In this document: piece after piece, positions 10,434-19,664 of the stretch
How positions within the stretch are numbered: position 1 is the stretch's first letter
Layout: every line of letters starts with the position of its first letter
Assembly (NCBI RefSeq): GCF_000426245.1
Contig: NZ_AUEZ01000007.1
Location: 124,001 to 188,000, forward strand
DNA length: 64,000 nt
Direction: 5' to 3'
DNA from: Bradyrhizobium sp. Ai1a-2
GTDB taxonomy: Bacteria > Pseudomonadota > Alphaproteobacteria > Rhizobiales > Xanthobacteraceae
Notes under the pieces: generated by a model
The model's database searches: none
Told to the model about the DNA's origin: nothing
What the model saw: only the letters and a program-made list of their open reading frames with translations
Made by a program: the position numbers and the translations under genes

Positions 10434-11882
10434 CTAGGATCGCAGTCGCCGCCAGCCTATGACGACACCGCTAGTCGATACGATCGCTCCAATAAGCGAC
10501 AGGACTACCATCACAATGTCCCATGCCGGGCGATGGCGCAACAGCAACGGAAAATCGAAACTGTGCAGCGCATTGAACAGCCAACGATATGCCCGACGGC
10601 TGTTGTCGGTTCGGCCTAGAATATCGCCATTGCGTGGATCGATATAGAACCAGCTCCGAGCCGGATCGTCGAAGCCCGCGCGCAACACTGGCAACGTGCG
10701 CTCATTGTGATGCGGATACCAATGGTCATCGAACTGCAGGAGACGCAGGCGCGTGGTCATCGCGGCGTTCGGCAACAAGTTGCTCGCGGCCGCGAAAATC
10801 TCGTCGTCGCAAAGCATCTTCGTGATGCCGGTTTCCGGATCGGCGAGCGTCTGACGGCCATCGTGGTCGGCGAGCGCCATCAGCGGATGGCCACCGAGCC
10901 ACACAAAGCGGGCTTCGACTGCCCCTGCGCCGGGCATTGATTGGAAGGTCGCGACGATCTGTGGCGCGTCATGCCCAGCGTAACGAACTGTCATGTCCCG
11001 GGTCGGACCGCGGCCGGCAAAATACTCACCTGGATTGAGCGACAGCCAACCGCTGAACATCCACGTTAGGACGAAGATGCCGCCGATCAGCCCGGCAAGG
11101 TGATGCCAGGCCATCCAACCGCGATAAGGCGTGACGGTGCCCCGGGCATAACGCTGGCGCAATCGCAGCCGCAAAATGCCGATCCAGAAACCGGTCACCG
11201 CCACCACGAGGCAGATGCCTGATATCCAGAGCACCACTTGCCGCCAGGTTGCGCCGTCTCGGCGGAGGACTGTGGGATAGATCCAGTGGGGGATCGAGCC
11301 TAGCCAATTCCAGATCCGCTCGCCGCGCGTGGTATCGAGCGCCAGTTCGCCGGTCTTTGCCGAGACATAGAGTTCGGTTCCGCCTTCATCTCCGAGCGAC
11401 ACCAGGAGGAGCGGTCGCAAGGCATCATAGCGCGCCGTGACACTCCATTGATCGCGCTCGATTGTGCCGATCAGTCTTGGATGCACGGCATTCGAATGAT
11501 GGCGCGCGATCGCCAGCGCCTGTTCGGGCGTGATGCCGTCAATCCGATGACCGTCCGTTGCCGATACGGTCTTGCGTGCGCCATCCCAGTCGAGCAGTCG
11601 ATAGACGGGAATGTCGTTCAGCATGACGAGGCGAAGATCGCGCGGATAGTTCGCAACACCGGCGATCGCCATTGCGCGATCGGGCGCCACGAGCACGCGG
11701 TCCCAGGCGATCGTCGGCAGCGCCGCCCAGCGTTCGCGATCGGTGAGCTGCGGGAACGCGACGTACATCATGACGATGCCCGAGACAAACCACATCGCGA
11801 ACAGAAGGCAGGTCGCAATGCCGATCCAGCGATGGGTGATGTAGAGCCACCGCCGTCCTCGCCGGATCAACGCGCGGCGCAT
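10434..11882 (-). CDS. PepSY-associated TM helix membrane protein
   Basis: This is a 482-aa integral membrane protein of the PepSY/PiuB-like family. The start is taken at the ATG at 11882 (MRRALIRRGRRWLYITH), 2 bp after the TonB receptor stop, because the 19 upstream residues overlap the receptor gene. The first helix (WIGIATCLLFAMWFVSGIVMM), the central helix (VVLWISGICLVVAVTGFWIGIL), the HHLAGLIGGIFVLTWMFSGW segment and a last helix near the C-terminus fit the usual four-helix layout with soluble PepSY-type regions between. Such proteins accompany TonB receptors and are thought to act as inner-membrane reductases or accessory factors releasing iron or cofactor from the imported ligand. The two genes form one minus-strand operon under the cobalamin riboswitch. 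Family is confident; substrate is unknown. Confidence 0.85.
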   Translation of the reverse strand: MRRALIRRGRRWLYITHRWIGIATCLLFAMWFVSGIVMMYVAFPQLTDRERWAALPTIAWDRVLVAPDRAMAIAGVANYPRDLRLVMLNDIPVYRLLDWDGARKTVSATDGHRIDGITPEQALAIARHHSNAVHPRLIGTIERDQWSVTARYDALRPLLLVSLGDEGGTELYVSAKTGELALDTTRGERIWNWLGSIPHWIYPTVLRRDGATWRQVVLWISGICLVVAVTGFWIGILRLRLRQRYARGTVTPYRGWMAWHHLAGLIGGIFVLTWMFSGWLSLNPGEYFAGRGPTRDMTVRYAGHDAPQIVATFQSMPGAGAVEARFVWLGGHPLMALADHDGRQTLADPETGITKMLCDDEIFAAASNLLPNAAMTTRLRLLQFDDHWYPHHNERTLPVLRAGFDDPARSWFYIDPRNGDILGRTDNSRRAYRWLFNALHSFDFPLLLRHRPAWDIVMVVLSLIGAIVSTSGVVIGWRRLRS

Positions 11883-11884
11883 GA

Positions 11885-14173
11885 TCAAAACTTCACGTTG
11901 ATCGACACTTCTGCCGTACGCGGCATACCGAGCAGCCATTGCCCGGCATAAGGCGACGACGTGGCATAGACGGTGTCGAAAAGATTGTAGATACGAAGCG
12001 CGACCGTGGTTTGTGCGTCAGGCTTCCAGCGCAGTCCGCCGTTGACTACGGTGTAGCCGGGGCGAAGCTGGGTATTGGCGTTATCGGAATAGGTTTGTCC
12101 CACGATCTGCACGCCGCCATAGACCGACCAGTCCGGCGCGAAATCCCAGGTCAGCCAGACGTTCGATACCTGCTGCGGCACGTTGAGGGGAACGTTGCCG
12201 GCGTAGCTGACGAGCTTGCCGCCTACCACCTGACTGAAGTTGTCGTACCTCGCCCGCAGCACTGCGAGATTGGCATCGACACGCCAGCCGCCATCGAGCG
12301 CGAGGCCGATCGACGCTTCGATGCCACGCGACGATTGCTGGCCGACTTGCAACGCCAGGCCGGCGGGGTTGTTGGGATCCGGGACAAGGAGGTTGTTCTT
12401 GACGATCTCGTATCCTGCCAGCGTCCATTCACCGCGGCCGCCCCAGAAGGACTGCTTAACTCCGACCTCGCTCTGCTTGCCGGTGGCAAGCTGGAAGGTC
12501 TTCTGCGTGGCCGACAGCGAGATGAGATTGGTGACCGGATCGACTGCTGTCGCATACTGTCCGTAAAATGCGAGATCAGAGATGGGGGTGTAGACCACCC
12601 CGGTTCGCCAGCTCGTGCCCGACAGCGAGATATCGAAATTGTTTGCCGGGGTCCTGTAATCGGTGCGGTCGACATCCGGTCGGTCAAACCGGACACCGCT
12701 CACGACAGATAGCTGATCGGTCAGCGATAGCCTGTCCTCGGCAAACAGCGCATATTGATTGACGATCGCATTGTAGCCGGGCGTCGTTGGCGTCGTCGTG
12801 GCGGCAAACGATCCCATGTCGCCGGCAAAGGGGCTGACAGAAGACGCGCCGCCATAGGGCGAATTGTTCGTGTGAGTGAAGTCCACCCGGTTGACGTCGA
12901 AACCTGCAACGAACTCGTTGGCAAGGCCCAGCAGATGGCCGCGGAACGTCGCGTCCATCCGGTTGCCGACCTGCGACTGGTCGTGGAAGATCTCGATGTA
13001 GTTCGTTCGGTTGATCAATTGTGTGGTGGGATTCCAGGTATAACTCTCGACGTCACGCCAATGCCGGCGGCTGGTCAGGTAGTAGAGTGTGTTCTGAACC
13101 TTAATGCCGTCCGTTGCATCCCATTCGGTCTTGAACTGGGTCCAGTTATCCTGATAGCGGATCGCGCTATCGAGTACGTTGTAGTTCTTGAACCGCAACG
13201 CGTCGTCGATTGCGCCGTTGATCAGCGGTGTGCCGAAATAGCGCGAGGGGCTTCGATTGCCGTAGTCGTTCGAGAGCGTGAAAGCGAGGTTTTCGGCGGC
13301 TTGCACCCGCACCGCGGCCGAGATGGCAACATTCGACGTCTCGTCGCGATCAACCCAGCCGTTCGACATGTTGCCGATGGCATTGACGCGATAGGATACG
13401 TTCGGATTGATCGGGCCGCCGCTGTCCACCGCAATGCGTCGCGTCGTATTGGTATCGAGCGACATCTCGGCATCGTTGTAAGGCGTCGTGACGGGTTTTT
13501 TGGGGATCACATTGATGATCCCGCCGATTGCACCTTCCCCATACAGCACGGAGGCTGGCCCGCGCATGACCTCGATGCGATCTGCCGACCACGTATCGAA
13601 TGGAAAAGTCACGGTTCCCGCACCAACATAGAGGCGAGTGCCGTCATAAAGTGTCATCACCGAATTACTGCCGGTGAAGCCGCGCGTGCTGAACGAGAGG
13701 CCGCCATTGCCAGGGGACGGGCTTGCGGTAAAGCCGACTGCGTTCTGGGTGACCGCGTCCGTGACATTATGCTGGCCGCGTTCTGCGATGGTCTGCGACG
13801 TGATGGTTTCGACGCTGGCCGGCGTCTGCAGCGGAGTAAGGTTGAGGCGGCTGCCGCTCGCGTTCTGCTTGTTCAGGTTGAGCGCAGAGGGTGCCGAGGT
13901 GTCAGATGTTGCGATCGATGGTGTAGCGCTTCGCGTCGTAGCGGTCCGGCTTGACGGAGGCCGAGCCGCTGACGTTGAACGCTCTCGATCGAGGCGTTTG
14001 GGTTTCGCCGGCGGATTTTGGGGTTGGGTGATGCTCACCGGGGGCAAGACCTGAGGCAAATCAGGCTGCTCGGCCTTTGCCGAACAAGACTCAAGCAGCA
14101 GAACCGGGAAGAAGTATCTGAAAGCGAGCGGGGCAGCATGGCGCCGCCTTGCGATTGCAACAATGGAGAACAC
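11885..14173 (-). CDS. TonB-dependent receptor (siderophore-receptor class) under a cobalamin riboswitch
   Basis: This outer-membrane receptor of about 762 aa imports a metal chelate or cofactor using TonB energy. The plug domain is clear: TPLQTPASVETITSQTIAERG, then LYDGTRL, then RIEVMRGPASVLYGEGAIGG. The beta-barrel follows and ends in the typical terminal phenylalanine (VSINVKF). The open frame continues upstream to 14395, but its first 36 codons are the cobalamin aptamer itself, so that start is rejected. I favour GTG at 14173, preceded by GAGG and followed by an arginine-bearing signal peptide ending near SAKA. ATG at 14281 lies 22 nt from the aptamer and lacks a visible SD. By sequence class it resembles hydroxamate-siderophore receptors, but the riboswitch argues for a cobalamin- or cobalt-related ligand. 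Confidence 0.88.
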   Translation of the reverse strand: MFSIVAIARRRHAAPLAFRYFFPVLLLESCSAKAEQPDLPQVLPPVSITQPQNPPAKPKRLDRERSTSAARPPSSRTATTRSATPSIATSDTSAPSALNLNKQNASGSRLNLTPLQTPASVETITSQTIAERGQHNVTDAVTQNAVGFTASPSPGNGGLSFSTRGFTGSNSVMTLYDGTRLYVGAGTVTFPFDTWSADRIEVMRGPASVLYGEGAIGGIINVIPKKPVTTPYNDAEMSLDTNTTRRIAVDSGGPINPNVSYRVNAIGNMSNGWVDRDETSNVAISAAVRVQAAENLAFTLSNDYGNRSPSRYFGTPLINGAIDDALRFKNYNVLDSAIRYQDNWTQFKTEWDATDGIKVQNTLYYLTSRRHWRDVESYTWNPTTQLINRTNYIEIFHDQSQVGNRMDATFRGHLLGLANEFVAGFDVNRVDFTHTNNSPYGGASSVSPFAGDMGSFAATTTPTTPGYNAIVNQYALFAEDRLSLTDQLSVVSGVRFDRPDVDRTDYRTPANNFDISLSGTSWRTGVVYTPISDLAFYGQYATAVDPVTNLISLSATQKTFQLATGKQSEVGVKQSFWGGRGEWTLAGYEIVKNNLLVPDPNNPAGLALQVGQQSSRGIEASIGLALDGGWRVDANLAVLRARYDNFSQVVGGKLVSYAGNVPLNVPQQVSNVWLTWDFAPDWSVYGGVQIVGQTYSDNANTQLRPGYTVVNGGLRWKPDAQTTVALRIYNLFDTVYATSSPYAGQWLLGMPRTAEVSINVKF

Positions 14174-14230
14174 GAGCAGACCTCGGTATGACGTCAGTGG
14201 CACGTCACAGCGAACGAGGTCTCGCCAAAC

Positions 14231-14245
14231 GTGCCTATGGCACGC
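14231..14245 (-). promoter_or_regulatory. Small hairpin in riboswitch leader (possible expression platform)
   Basis: CGTGCC-ATA-GGCACG forms a perfect 6-bp stem between the aptamer and the proposed GTG start of the receptor. It is followed on the transcript by a short T run (GTTTGG). It could be part of an attenuator or of an RBS-sequestering structure; no long U tract is present, so a full terminator is not supported. Confidence 0.4.
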
Positions 14246-14302
14246 CAGGCGAAAGCAATGTCTGTACTCCCCGACCGACATTTTCGCGTGTGACCACGGC
14301 TG

Positions 14303-14470
14303 ACGGCAGGTCTCCTGGCTTGCGGGTCCCGACCCTTCGTCGCCTTCCCAGGACCGAGGATCCCAGTGGCGTATGACGAAAGATTCGCCGCTCACAGTTG
14401 CGGGGGCAGCCGCGGCATTGGGGACAAGTCCCGCACCGCGTTCCCTTTTGATCCCCGTTAAGGGGAACCG
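14303..14470 (-). promoter_or_regulatory. Cobalamin (adenosylcobalamin) riboswitch
   Basis: Reading the minus strand, the conserved aptamer elements appear in the right order: GGGAACGCGGTG near 14445, the B12-box core GCCCCCGCAACTGTGAG (about 14390-14407), the GCCACTG element near 14370, and the 3' element AAGCCAGGAGACCTGCC (14305-14321). These match the cobalamin riboswitch consensus. It lies just upstream of the TonB receptor and should shut down the receptor/PepSY operon when cobalamin is abundant. The expression platform is probably the leader between 14303 and 14173, which contains a separate small hairpin. Confidence 0.95.
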
Positions 14471-14910
14471 TCACTTCTGATCTAGGAGGTTGTCTCAGCC
14501 GAAGTCAATCCTGTCGTTGCCGGCTTTAGACGAAGCAGAAAAAGCTGTCCGGCGGCAAGGAGGTCTGCGTACTTCGACGGCCTCATTCGAGGAGACATCC
14601 GTCTAAGGATAGCGGTGGTCACCTACCGGCCGCAGCCCAGCGGCGGAGGCTGAAATGCGCTTGACATAACAAAACCAAACCGTATCATTTTTTGATTGCG
14701 TCGCGGTGAGCCGAGTCTCCCCGCCCAGTTGGCGTGGCATTGCTTGCTCTGCTCACCCGATCTTTACCCATAAGCAGTGGATAGACGACGCTGAGCTCAA
14801 CGAACACATGGTCAATTGCGATATTGAGTTGGCTCGTACAGTCACGTCACTGAGCCAAGTCATGAGAATCGTCGGATGATTGCATGTCTTCTCAAGAATA
14901 GTTGTTGCGT
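14471..14910. other. Intergenic region between divergent receptor operon and copCD
   Basis: These 440 bp hold the promoter side of the receptor riboswitch leader (minus strand) and the plus-strand promoter candidate at 14661-14688. A 56-codon open frame (GTG 14706, TGA at 14877-14879) is present but unsupported by homology or by a clear SD. Nothing else was recognised. Confidence 0.5.
14661..14688 (+). promoter_or_regulatory. Sigma-70-like promoter candidate upstream of copC
   Basis: TTGACA (14661-14666) and TATCAT (14683-14688) are separated by 16 bp, close to the vegetative sigma-70 consensus. Transcription would start near 14695, giving an unusually long leader of about 215 nt before copC. 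Confidence 0.45.
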
Positions 14911-15270
14911 ATGAGACTCAGGATTCCATTATCGTTTGGGGCACTGCTCGTTCTCTTGCTTTCTCTCCAGGAGGCTGCGGCGCACGCCATCGTGATCAAG
15001 TCGTCGCCCGCGGCTGACGCGGTCATGCCTGCCGGCAACGTGCCGATCCATCTGCAGTTCAACAGCCGGATTGATCACGATCGTTCAAAAGTGACGCTGA
15101 TCGGCGCCGGCGGGACAGAGCAGCGGCTCACACCGGCTACCGACTCGGCGCCCGACGCCCTGGATGTGGAGGCAAGAGCTCTCAGCCCTGGCGCTTGGCG
15201 TCTGCGCTGGCAGGTGCTGAGCGTCGACGGACACATCACGCGCGGCGATATTCCGTTTACCGTGCGATAG
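14911..15270 (+). CDS. copC: CopC-domain periplasmic copper-binding protein
   Basis: This is a 119-aa periplasmic protein of the CopC/YobA family. The ATG at 14911 starts a signal peptide (MRLRIPLSFGALLVLLLSL) with cleavage after QEAAA, leaving a mature N-terminus HAIVIKSSP; an N-terminal histidine is the hallmark Cu(II) ligand of CopC. A second conserved histidine lies in the C-terminal DGHITRGDIPF motif. The upstream TTG at 14902 would only add three residues before the signal peptide. The stop at 15270 is 2 bp before the copD start, so the pair is one operon for copper delivery or tolerance. Confidence 0.9.
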   Translation: MRLRIPLSFGALLVLLLSLQEAAAHAIVIKSSPAADAVMPAGNVPIHLQFNSRIDHDRSKVTLIGAGGTEQRLTPATDSAPDALDVEARALSPGAWRLRWQVLSVDGHITRGDIPFTVR

Positions 15271-15272
15271 CC

Positions 15273-16928
15273 GTGTCGCTCTTTCTCGACATTTTCGGCT
15301 TCCTCTCCGTCGTTCTCCGCGGTCTGATTCTCACGAGCCAGACTTTCACGCTCGGTACGATTGCTTTCCTGCTTGTGCTGCTGCAACCGCTCGAGCCCTG
15401 GCTTTCCGCCGAGAGCGCCAAGATTGGCAGCCGGTGCCGGACATTTCTTCTTATCAGCTCCTCCCTCTTGGGCATCTTCACGCTTTGCTCGCTCGTACTC
15501 AACGCCGCCGCACTTGTCGGCACGCTCGAGCTGTCGTGGGGGGAGGCCGCCGGCGCCGGCTTCGTACGAGCTGACCTCGTGATCGCGGCTTGCGCCTTCC
15601 TCATCGCTCTTCTGGCGAGAACGTCGTGGAAGACATCACGACTTCTTTTTCTTGTTGGCCTCGCCGCAGTGATGCTGATCGCGCAGCTTTCGGTCACGCA
15701 CGCGGCAAGCCGTCTCGAGCTGCGGTGGCCCTACCTTGCCTCAGGCGCGCTCCACATGCTTGGTGCCGCGGTCTGGATCGGAGGCCTGCCCAGCTTCCTC
15801 ATTGCGCTCAACCTCTGTCACGATCCGGTTGAGTGGAAGCTGATCGGACGGCGCTATTCGGTGATGGCGATGGCTTCGGTGGCCGCCATCCTCGTCGGCG
15901 GCGTCGTGATGGCGTTCGGCTATGTCGGCTCCTTCGAAGCGATCTACGGCACTGCCTATGGCGTCATGATGAGCGCGAAGGTCTGCCTGCTGCTCATGCT
16001 GCTCGGGTTGGGCGCCTTCAACTTCTTTACCGTCGACCGGTTGCGCCGCGATGCTTCGACGCCGATCGTCCGACTGAAGCGGTTCGCCGAAGTGGAGATC
16101 GGGATCGGCGCTGCCGTGATCTTTGCCGCCGCCTCCCTGACGTCCCTGCCGCCGGGCGTCGATCTGGCCCAGGACCGGGTGAGCTGGTCCGAGATCGTCG
16201 AGCGGTTCACGCCGCAATTCCCGATCCGCCTATCAAGCCCTGATTACGACAAGCTCACCGTCGCGGAATTGCAGGCGAAAATTGCCGCGGCTGATGCGCA
16301 GCGGACGACGGCACCGCAGGCTTATGTCCCGGGTGAAGGCACGATCCTGCCGCGCAATGCGGCGGATGTCGCCTGGTCGGAATTCAATCACCATTGGGCG
16401 GGGATTTTCGTTATCCTCATCGGCCTTCTCGCCCTGATCCAGCATTTCCGTTGGGGCCGATGGGCAAGGCACTGGCCGCTGCTGTTTCTTGGCATGGCAC
16501 TATTTCTGTTTTTCCGTGCCGACGAAGCGGCATGGCCGCTAGGGCAGTTCGGCTTTTTCGAATCGCTGCGTGATCCCGAGATCGCGCAGCATCGCATCTT
16601 CATCTTGCTGATCGTCCTGTTCGGCCTGTTCGAGTGGCGCGTGCAGGTCGGCGGGCTCAGGAACAGCAGGGCGGCTCTGGTGTTTCCGCTGACCACTGCG
16701 CTCGGCGGCGCATTGCTGCTCACCCATTCCCATGCCATTGCCAATATCAAGGACCAACTGCTGATCGAGATGAGCCACACACCGCTGGCGCTGTGTGGCA
16801 TCCTCGCCGGATGGGCACGCTGGCTGGAGCTGCGTCTCGACGGCAAGGCAAGCCGGATCGCCTCCTGGATCTGGCCCGTGGCGTTCATCCTCGTCGGGCT
16901 GATCCTGCTCGAATATCGGGAGGCCTGA
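15273..16928 (+). CDS. copD: CopD-family copper transport/resistance membrane protein
   Basis: This 551-aa polytopic inner-membrane protein has about 13-14 hydrophobic helices and begins at GTG 15273, directly after copC. The N-terminal half carries the CopD core, including YLASGALHMLGAAVWIGGLP with its conserved His and Trp, and KVCLLLMLLGLGAFNFFTVDRLRR. The C-terminal half (from about residue 370) adds further helices with paired histidines (HHWAGIFVILIG, LTHSHAIANIK, EMSHTPLALCGILAGWARWLELR), an extension seen in longer CopD proteins. It probably moves copper across the inner membrane with CopC as periplasmic partner. The frame extends upstream into copC but the GTG start fits the operon. 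Confidence 0.87.
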   Translation: MSLFLDIFGFLSVVLRGLILTSQTFTLGTIAFLLVLLQPLEPWLSAESAKIGSRCRTFLLISSSLLGIFTLCSLVLNAAALVGTLELSWGEAAGAGFVRADLVIAACAFLIALLARTSWKTSRLLFLVGLAAVMLIAQLSVTHAASRLELRWPYLASGALHMLGAAVWIGGLPSFLIALNLCHDPVEWKLIGRRYSVMAMASVAAILVGGVVMAFGYVGSFEAIYGTAYGVMMSAKVCLLLMLLGLGAFNFFTVDRLRRDASTPIVRLKRFAEVEIGIGAAVIFAAASLTSLPPGVDLAQDRVSWSEIVERFTPQFPIRLSSPDYDKLTVAELQAKIAAADAQRTTAPQAYVPGEGTILPRNAADVAWSEFNHHWAGIFVILIGLLALIQHFRWGRWARHWPLLFLGMALFLFFRADEAAWPLGQFGFFESLRDPEIAQHRIFILLIVLFGLFEWRVQVGGLRNSRAALVFPLTTALGGALLLTHSHAIANIKDQLLIEMSHTPLALCGILAGWARWLELRLDGKASRIASWIWPVAFILVGLILLEYREA

Positions 16929-17079
16929 ACCAAAGCGGCAAATCAACGTTTCGCGGCCATCGGTTGCTTGGCATGGCGCCATGTTCGAATAGACTGGAGC
17001 CAATTGAGATGACTTGACCTCGCGGCATCGACTGGGAAGTTGTCTTGCAGCCAGATCTCGCGGGACGGAGCCGAGCCAT

Positions 17080-19119
17080 ATGAGTTTCCATTCGATCTAT
17101 CGCCACGGCTTTGCCCGGGTCGCCGCCTGCGTGGCGGTGTCCTGCGTCGCCGATCCGGCAGCGAACGCGACCGCAATCATCGAGACCGCTACCGCCTGTC
17201 ACAAGCAGTCGGTGGCAACAGCGGTATTTCCCGAACTGTGTCTCTGCGGCTATGCGATCGAAGATCTGGTCATGCAGGATCCGCTGCTGGACGCGGTGGA
17301 GCGTGGGCTGACGCGCATTCGGGCGGCATCGGCCGAACTGATGACCGTGCTGATCGTCGGCGCGCCGCTGCGTCATGGAGCGCGGATCTACAATTGCGCG
17401 GTCGTCATTCACCGTGGCCGCATTCTGGGCGTCGTTCCCAAGACGTATCTGCCGACCTACCGCGAGTTCTACGAAACCCGTCACTTTGCCTCCGGCGCGG
17501 GAATGACCGGGTTGGAGATCACCATTGGCGATGCTGGCGCGCCATTCGGCGTCGACCTGCTCTTTGAGGCGGACGATGTTCCCGGCCTGACCATCGGCGT
17601 GGAGATCTGCGAGGACATGTGGATTCCGGTAACACCGGGATCGGAACTCGCCTTGGCCGGCGCGACCGTACTCGCAAATCTCTCGGGCAGTCCGATCACG
17701 ATCGGCCGGGCGCTTTCGCGTGATCTCTTGTCGCGATCGTGCTCCGCGCGCTGCCTTGCCGCCTATGTCTATGCCGCCGCCGGGATCGGGGAATCGACCA
17801 CCGATCTGGCCTGGGATGGCCAGACCACCGTTTTCGAGAATGGCGTGTTGTTGGCGGAGGGTGAGCGCTTCCGGCAGGACGGACAGATCACGATCGCCGA
17901 TATCGATCTGGACCTGCTGCGTCAGGAGCGCTCCCTGATGAGCACTTTCGACGACAATCGAAGGCAGAAGGGTGCCGGCGCGTATCGGAAGATCGTTTAC
18001 TCGCTGCGCCCTCCGATGACGGACATCGGATTTGCGAGGACGGTCGAGCGCTTCCCGTTCGTGCCGAGCGATCAGAGCCGCCTCGATCAGGACTGCTACG
18101 AGGCCTACAACATTCAGGTCGCGGGCCTGGTGCAGCGGCTGCGGGCCATCGGCACGAAGCGCGTGGTGATCGGCGTGTCGGGCGGACTGGATTCCACGCA
18201 CGCCCTGATCGTTGCCGCCAAGGCGATCGATCTTCTCGGATTGCCGCGATCGAACATTCTCGCCTATACGCTGCCCGGCTTTGCGACTGGCAGCGAAAGC
18301 AAGGCCAATGCGGTGGCATTGATGCAGGCGCTGCAGGTGAGTGCCAGCGAGCTCGATATCCGCCCCGCCGCCACGCAGATGCTCCGGGACCTCGATCATC
18401 CCGCGGGGCGCGGCGAGCCGGTCTATGACATCACCTTCGAGAATGTGCAGGCGGGGCTGCGGACCGATTATCTCTTCCGCCTCGCCAATTATCGCGGAGG
18501 AATTGTCATTGGCACCGGCGACCTCTCTGAACTGGCGCTCGGATGGTGCACCTATGGTGTCGGCGACCAGATGGCACACTACAACGTCAACGCCGGCGTG
18601 CCGAAGACGTTGATCCAGCATCTGATCCGCTGGGTGATCGCGACAGGGCAATTCGACGATGAGGTCGCAAGGACGTTGAGTGCCATCCTTTCCTCGGAGA
18701 TCTCGCCCGAACTGGTACCTGTTCAGGCCGGCGAGACCCCGCAGAGCACGGAAGCGGCCGTGGGACCCTACGAGCTGCAGGACTTCAATCTGTTCTATAC
18801 GCTTCGGTTCGGCTTCCGGCCGTCGAAGATCGCGTTCCTCGCCTGGCATGCCTGGAACGATGTCGCCAAGGGCGAATGGCCGGCCGCGTTTCCGGCCGAC
18901 CGGCGCAAAGCCTATCCGCTTGCCGATATCAGGCGCTGGCTCGAGGTCTTCCTGCGGCGGTTTTTCGCTTTCAGCCAGTTCAAGCGTTCCGCAATGCCAA
19001 ACGGCCCCAAGGTCTCGGCGGGAGGCTCCCTGTCGCCCCGCGGCGATTGGCGCGCTCCCTCCGACGCCAGCGCCGCGGCATGGTTGGAGGATCTGGAACG
19101 AAACGTTCCGTCGGCCTGA
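17080..19119 (+). CDS. nadE: Glutamine-dependent NAD+ synthetase
   Basis: The ATG at 17080 gives a protein of 679 residues, the same length as the well-studied mycobacterial NadE, starting MSFHSIYRHGFARVAACV. The N-terminal nitrilase-fold glutaminase has the catalytic triad Glu52 (FPEL), Lys121 (VPKTYLP) and Cys177 (EICEDMW). The C-terminal synthetase has the ATP-pyrophosphatase motif SGGLDSTHAL. It converts deamido-NAD to NAD+, using ammonia channelled from glutamine and ATP, as the last step of cytosolic NAD synthesis. It stands alone on the plus strand after copD with a gap of about 150 bp, so it probably has its own promoter. It is complete, with no odd residues. Confidence 0.97.
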   Translation: MSFHSIYRHGFARVAACVAVSCVADPAANATAIIETATACHKQSVATAVFPELCLCGYAIEDLVMQDPLLDAVERGLTRIRAASAELMTVLIVGAPLRHGARIYNCAVVIHRGRILGVVPKTYLPTYREFYETRHFASGAGMTGLEITIGDAGAPFGVDLLFEADDVPGLTIGVEICEDMWIPVTPGSELALAGATVLANLSGSPITIGRALSRDLLSRSCSARCLAAYVYAAAGIGESTTDLAWDGQTTVFENGVLLAEGERFRQDGQITIADIDLDLLRQERSLMSTFDDNRRQKGAGAYRKIVYSLRPPMTDIGFARTVERFPFVPSDQSRLDQDCYEAYNIQVAGLVQRLRAIGTKRVVIGVSGGLDSTHALIVAAKAIDLLGLPRSNILAYTLPGFATGSESKANAVALMQALQVSASELDIRPAATQMLRDLDHPAGRGEPVYDITFENVQAGLRTDYLFRLANYRGGIVIGTGDLSELALGWCTYGVGDQMAHYNVNAGVPKTLIQHLIRWVIATGQFDDEVARTLSAILSSEISPELVPVQAGETPQSTEAAVGPYELQDFNLFYTLRFGFRPSKIAFLAWHAWNDVAKGEWPAAFPADRRKAYPLADIRRWLEVFLRRFFAFSQFKRSAMPNGPKVSAGGSLSPRGDWRAPSDASAAAWLEDLERNVPSA

Positions 19120-19228
19120 TGACAATGGCACCGCCGGACGCGATCTGCGTTATCATTGAGCTGGCGAAAATGCGCTGAACCAAGGTATCAGTTGCTAGAT
19201 GCCGGCATGGTCTTGAGAAGGTCAACCA

Positions 19229-19609
19229 ATGCCCAGGAGCAAGCAACGCGGTCCCTCACGGAAAACGGGTTTCTCGGCTCGAATCGGCCCGATAAGGACG
19301 TCGAGCCCCAATCACGTCGCAGGTCCGGCTCGAAAATCCGTCAAGCCATCGCTCACCAAGCCGTTTCATGTTGCGGTCGATCGGCAATTGAAATCCGAGC
19401 ACGAAAGCTACGAGGCCGCCGAGAAGGCCGCGATCGAGATCAAGAAACGGCATCCGAAGCTTCATGTGACCGTGTTCGACGCCAAGGAGCAGCGCCACAC
19501 GCTTGTCGAATTGCCGACGCCTGCGAACGGCCGGCCTGGCCCCAATCACAACCAACACGGCAAGCCCGCAACGCCGCGCAAGGCCGCCTCGACTGGACGC
19601 AGCCGTTGA
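19229..19609 (+). CDS. Conserved hypothetical basic protein
   Basis: A 126-aa protein of unknown function. The middle part (KPFHVAVDRQLKSEHESY through KKRHPKLHVTVFDAKEQ) looks like a small folded alpha/beta domain, flanked by basic disordered tails (MPRSKQRGPSRKTG at the start, KPATPRKAASTGRSR at the end). It has no signal peptide or membrane segment. Codon bias fits a real gene in the middle of the frame. Similar small basic proteins are common in Bradyrhizobium. The lysine- and arginine-rich tails could bind nucleic acid, but that is only a guess. Confidence 0.65.
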   Translation: MPRSKQRGPSRKTGFSARIGPIRTSSPNHVAGPARKSVKPSLTKPFHVAVDRQLKSEHESYEAAEKAAIEIKKRHPKLHVTVFDAKEQRHTLVELPTPANGRPGPNHNQHGKPATPRKAASTGRSR

Positions 19610-19664
19610 TGTGTGGTGCATTCATCGCCGCCCGGTTCGGCGCCCGCGGCATCTCCTGACCTTG

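Noticed and set aside
12755..13954. 399-codon plus-strand frame opposite the TonB receptor
   Set aside because: The receptor frame carries clear plug and barrel motifs; the plus-strand frame has none and lacks an SD.
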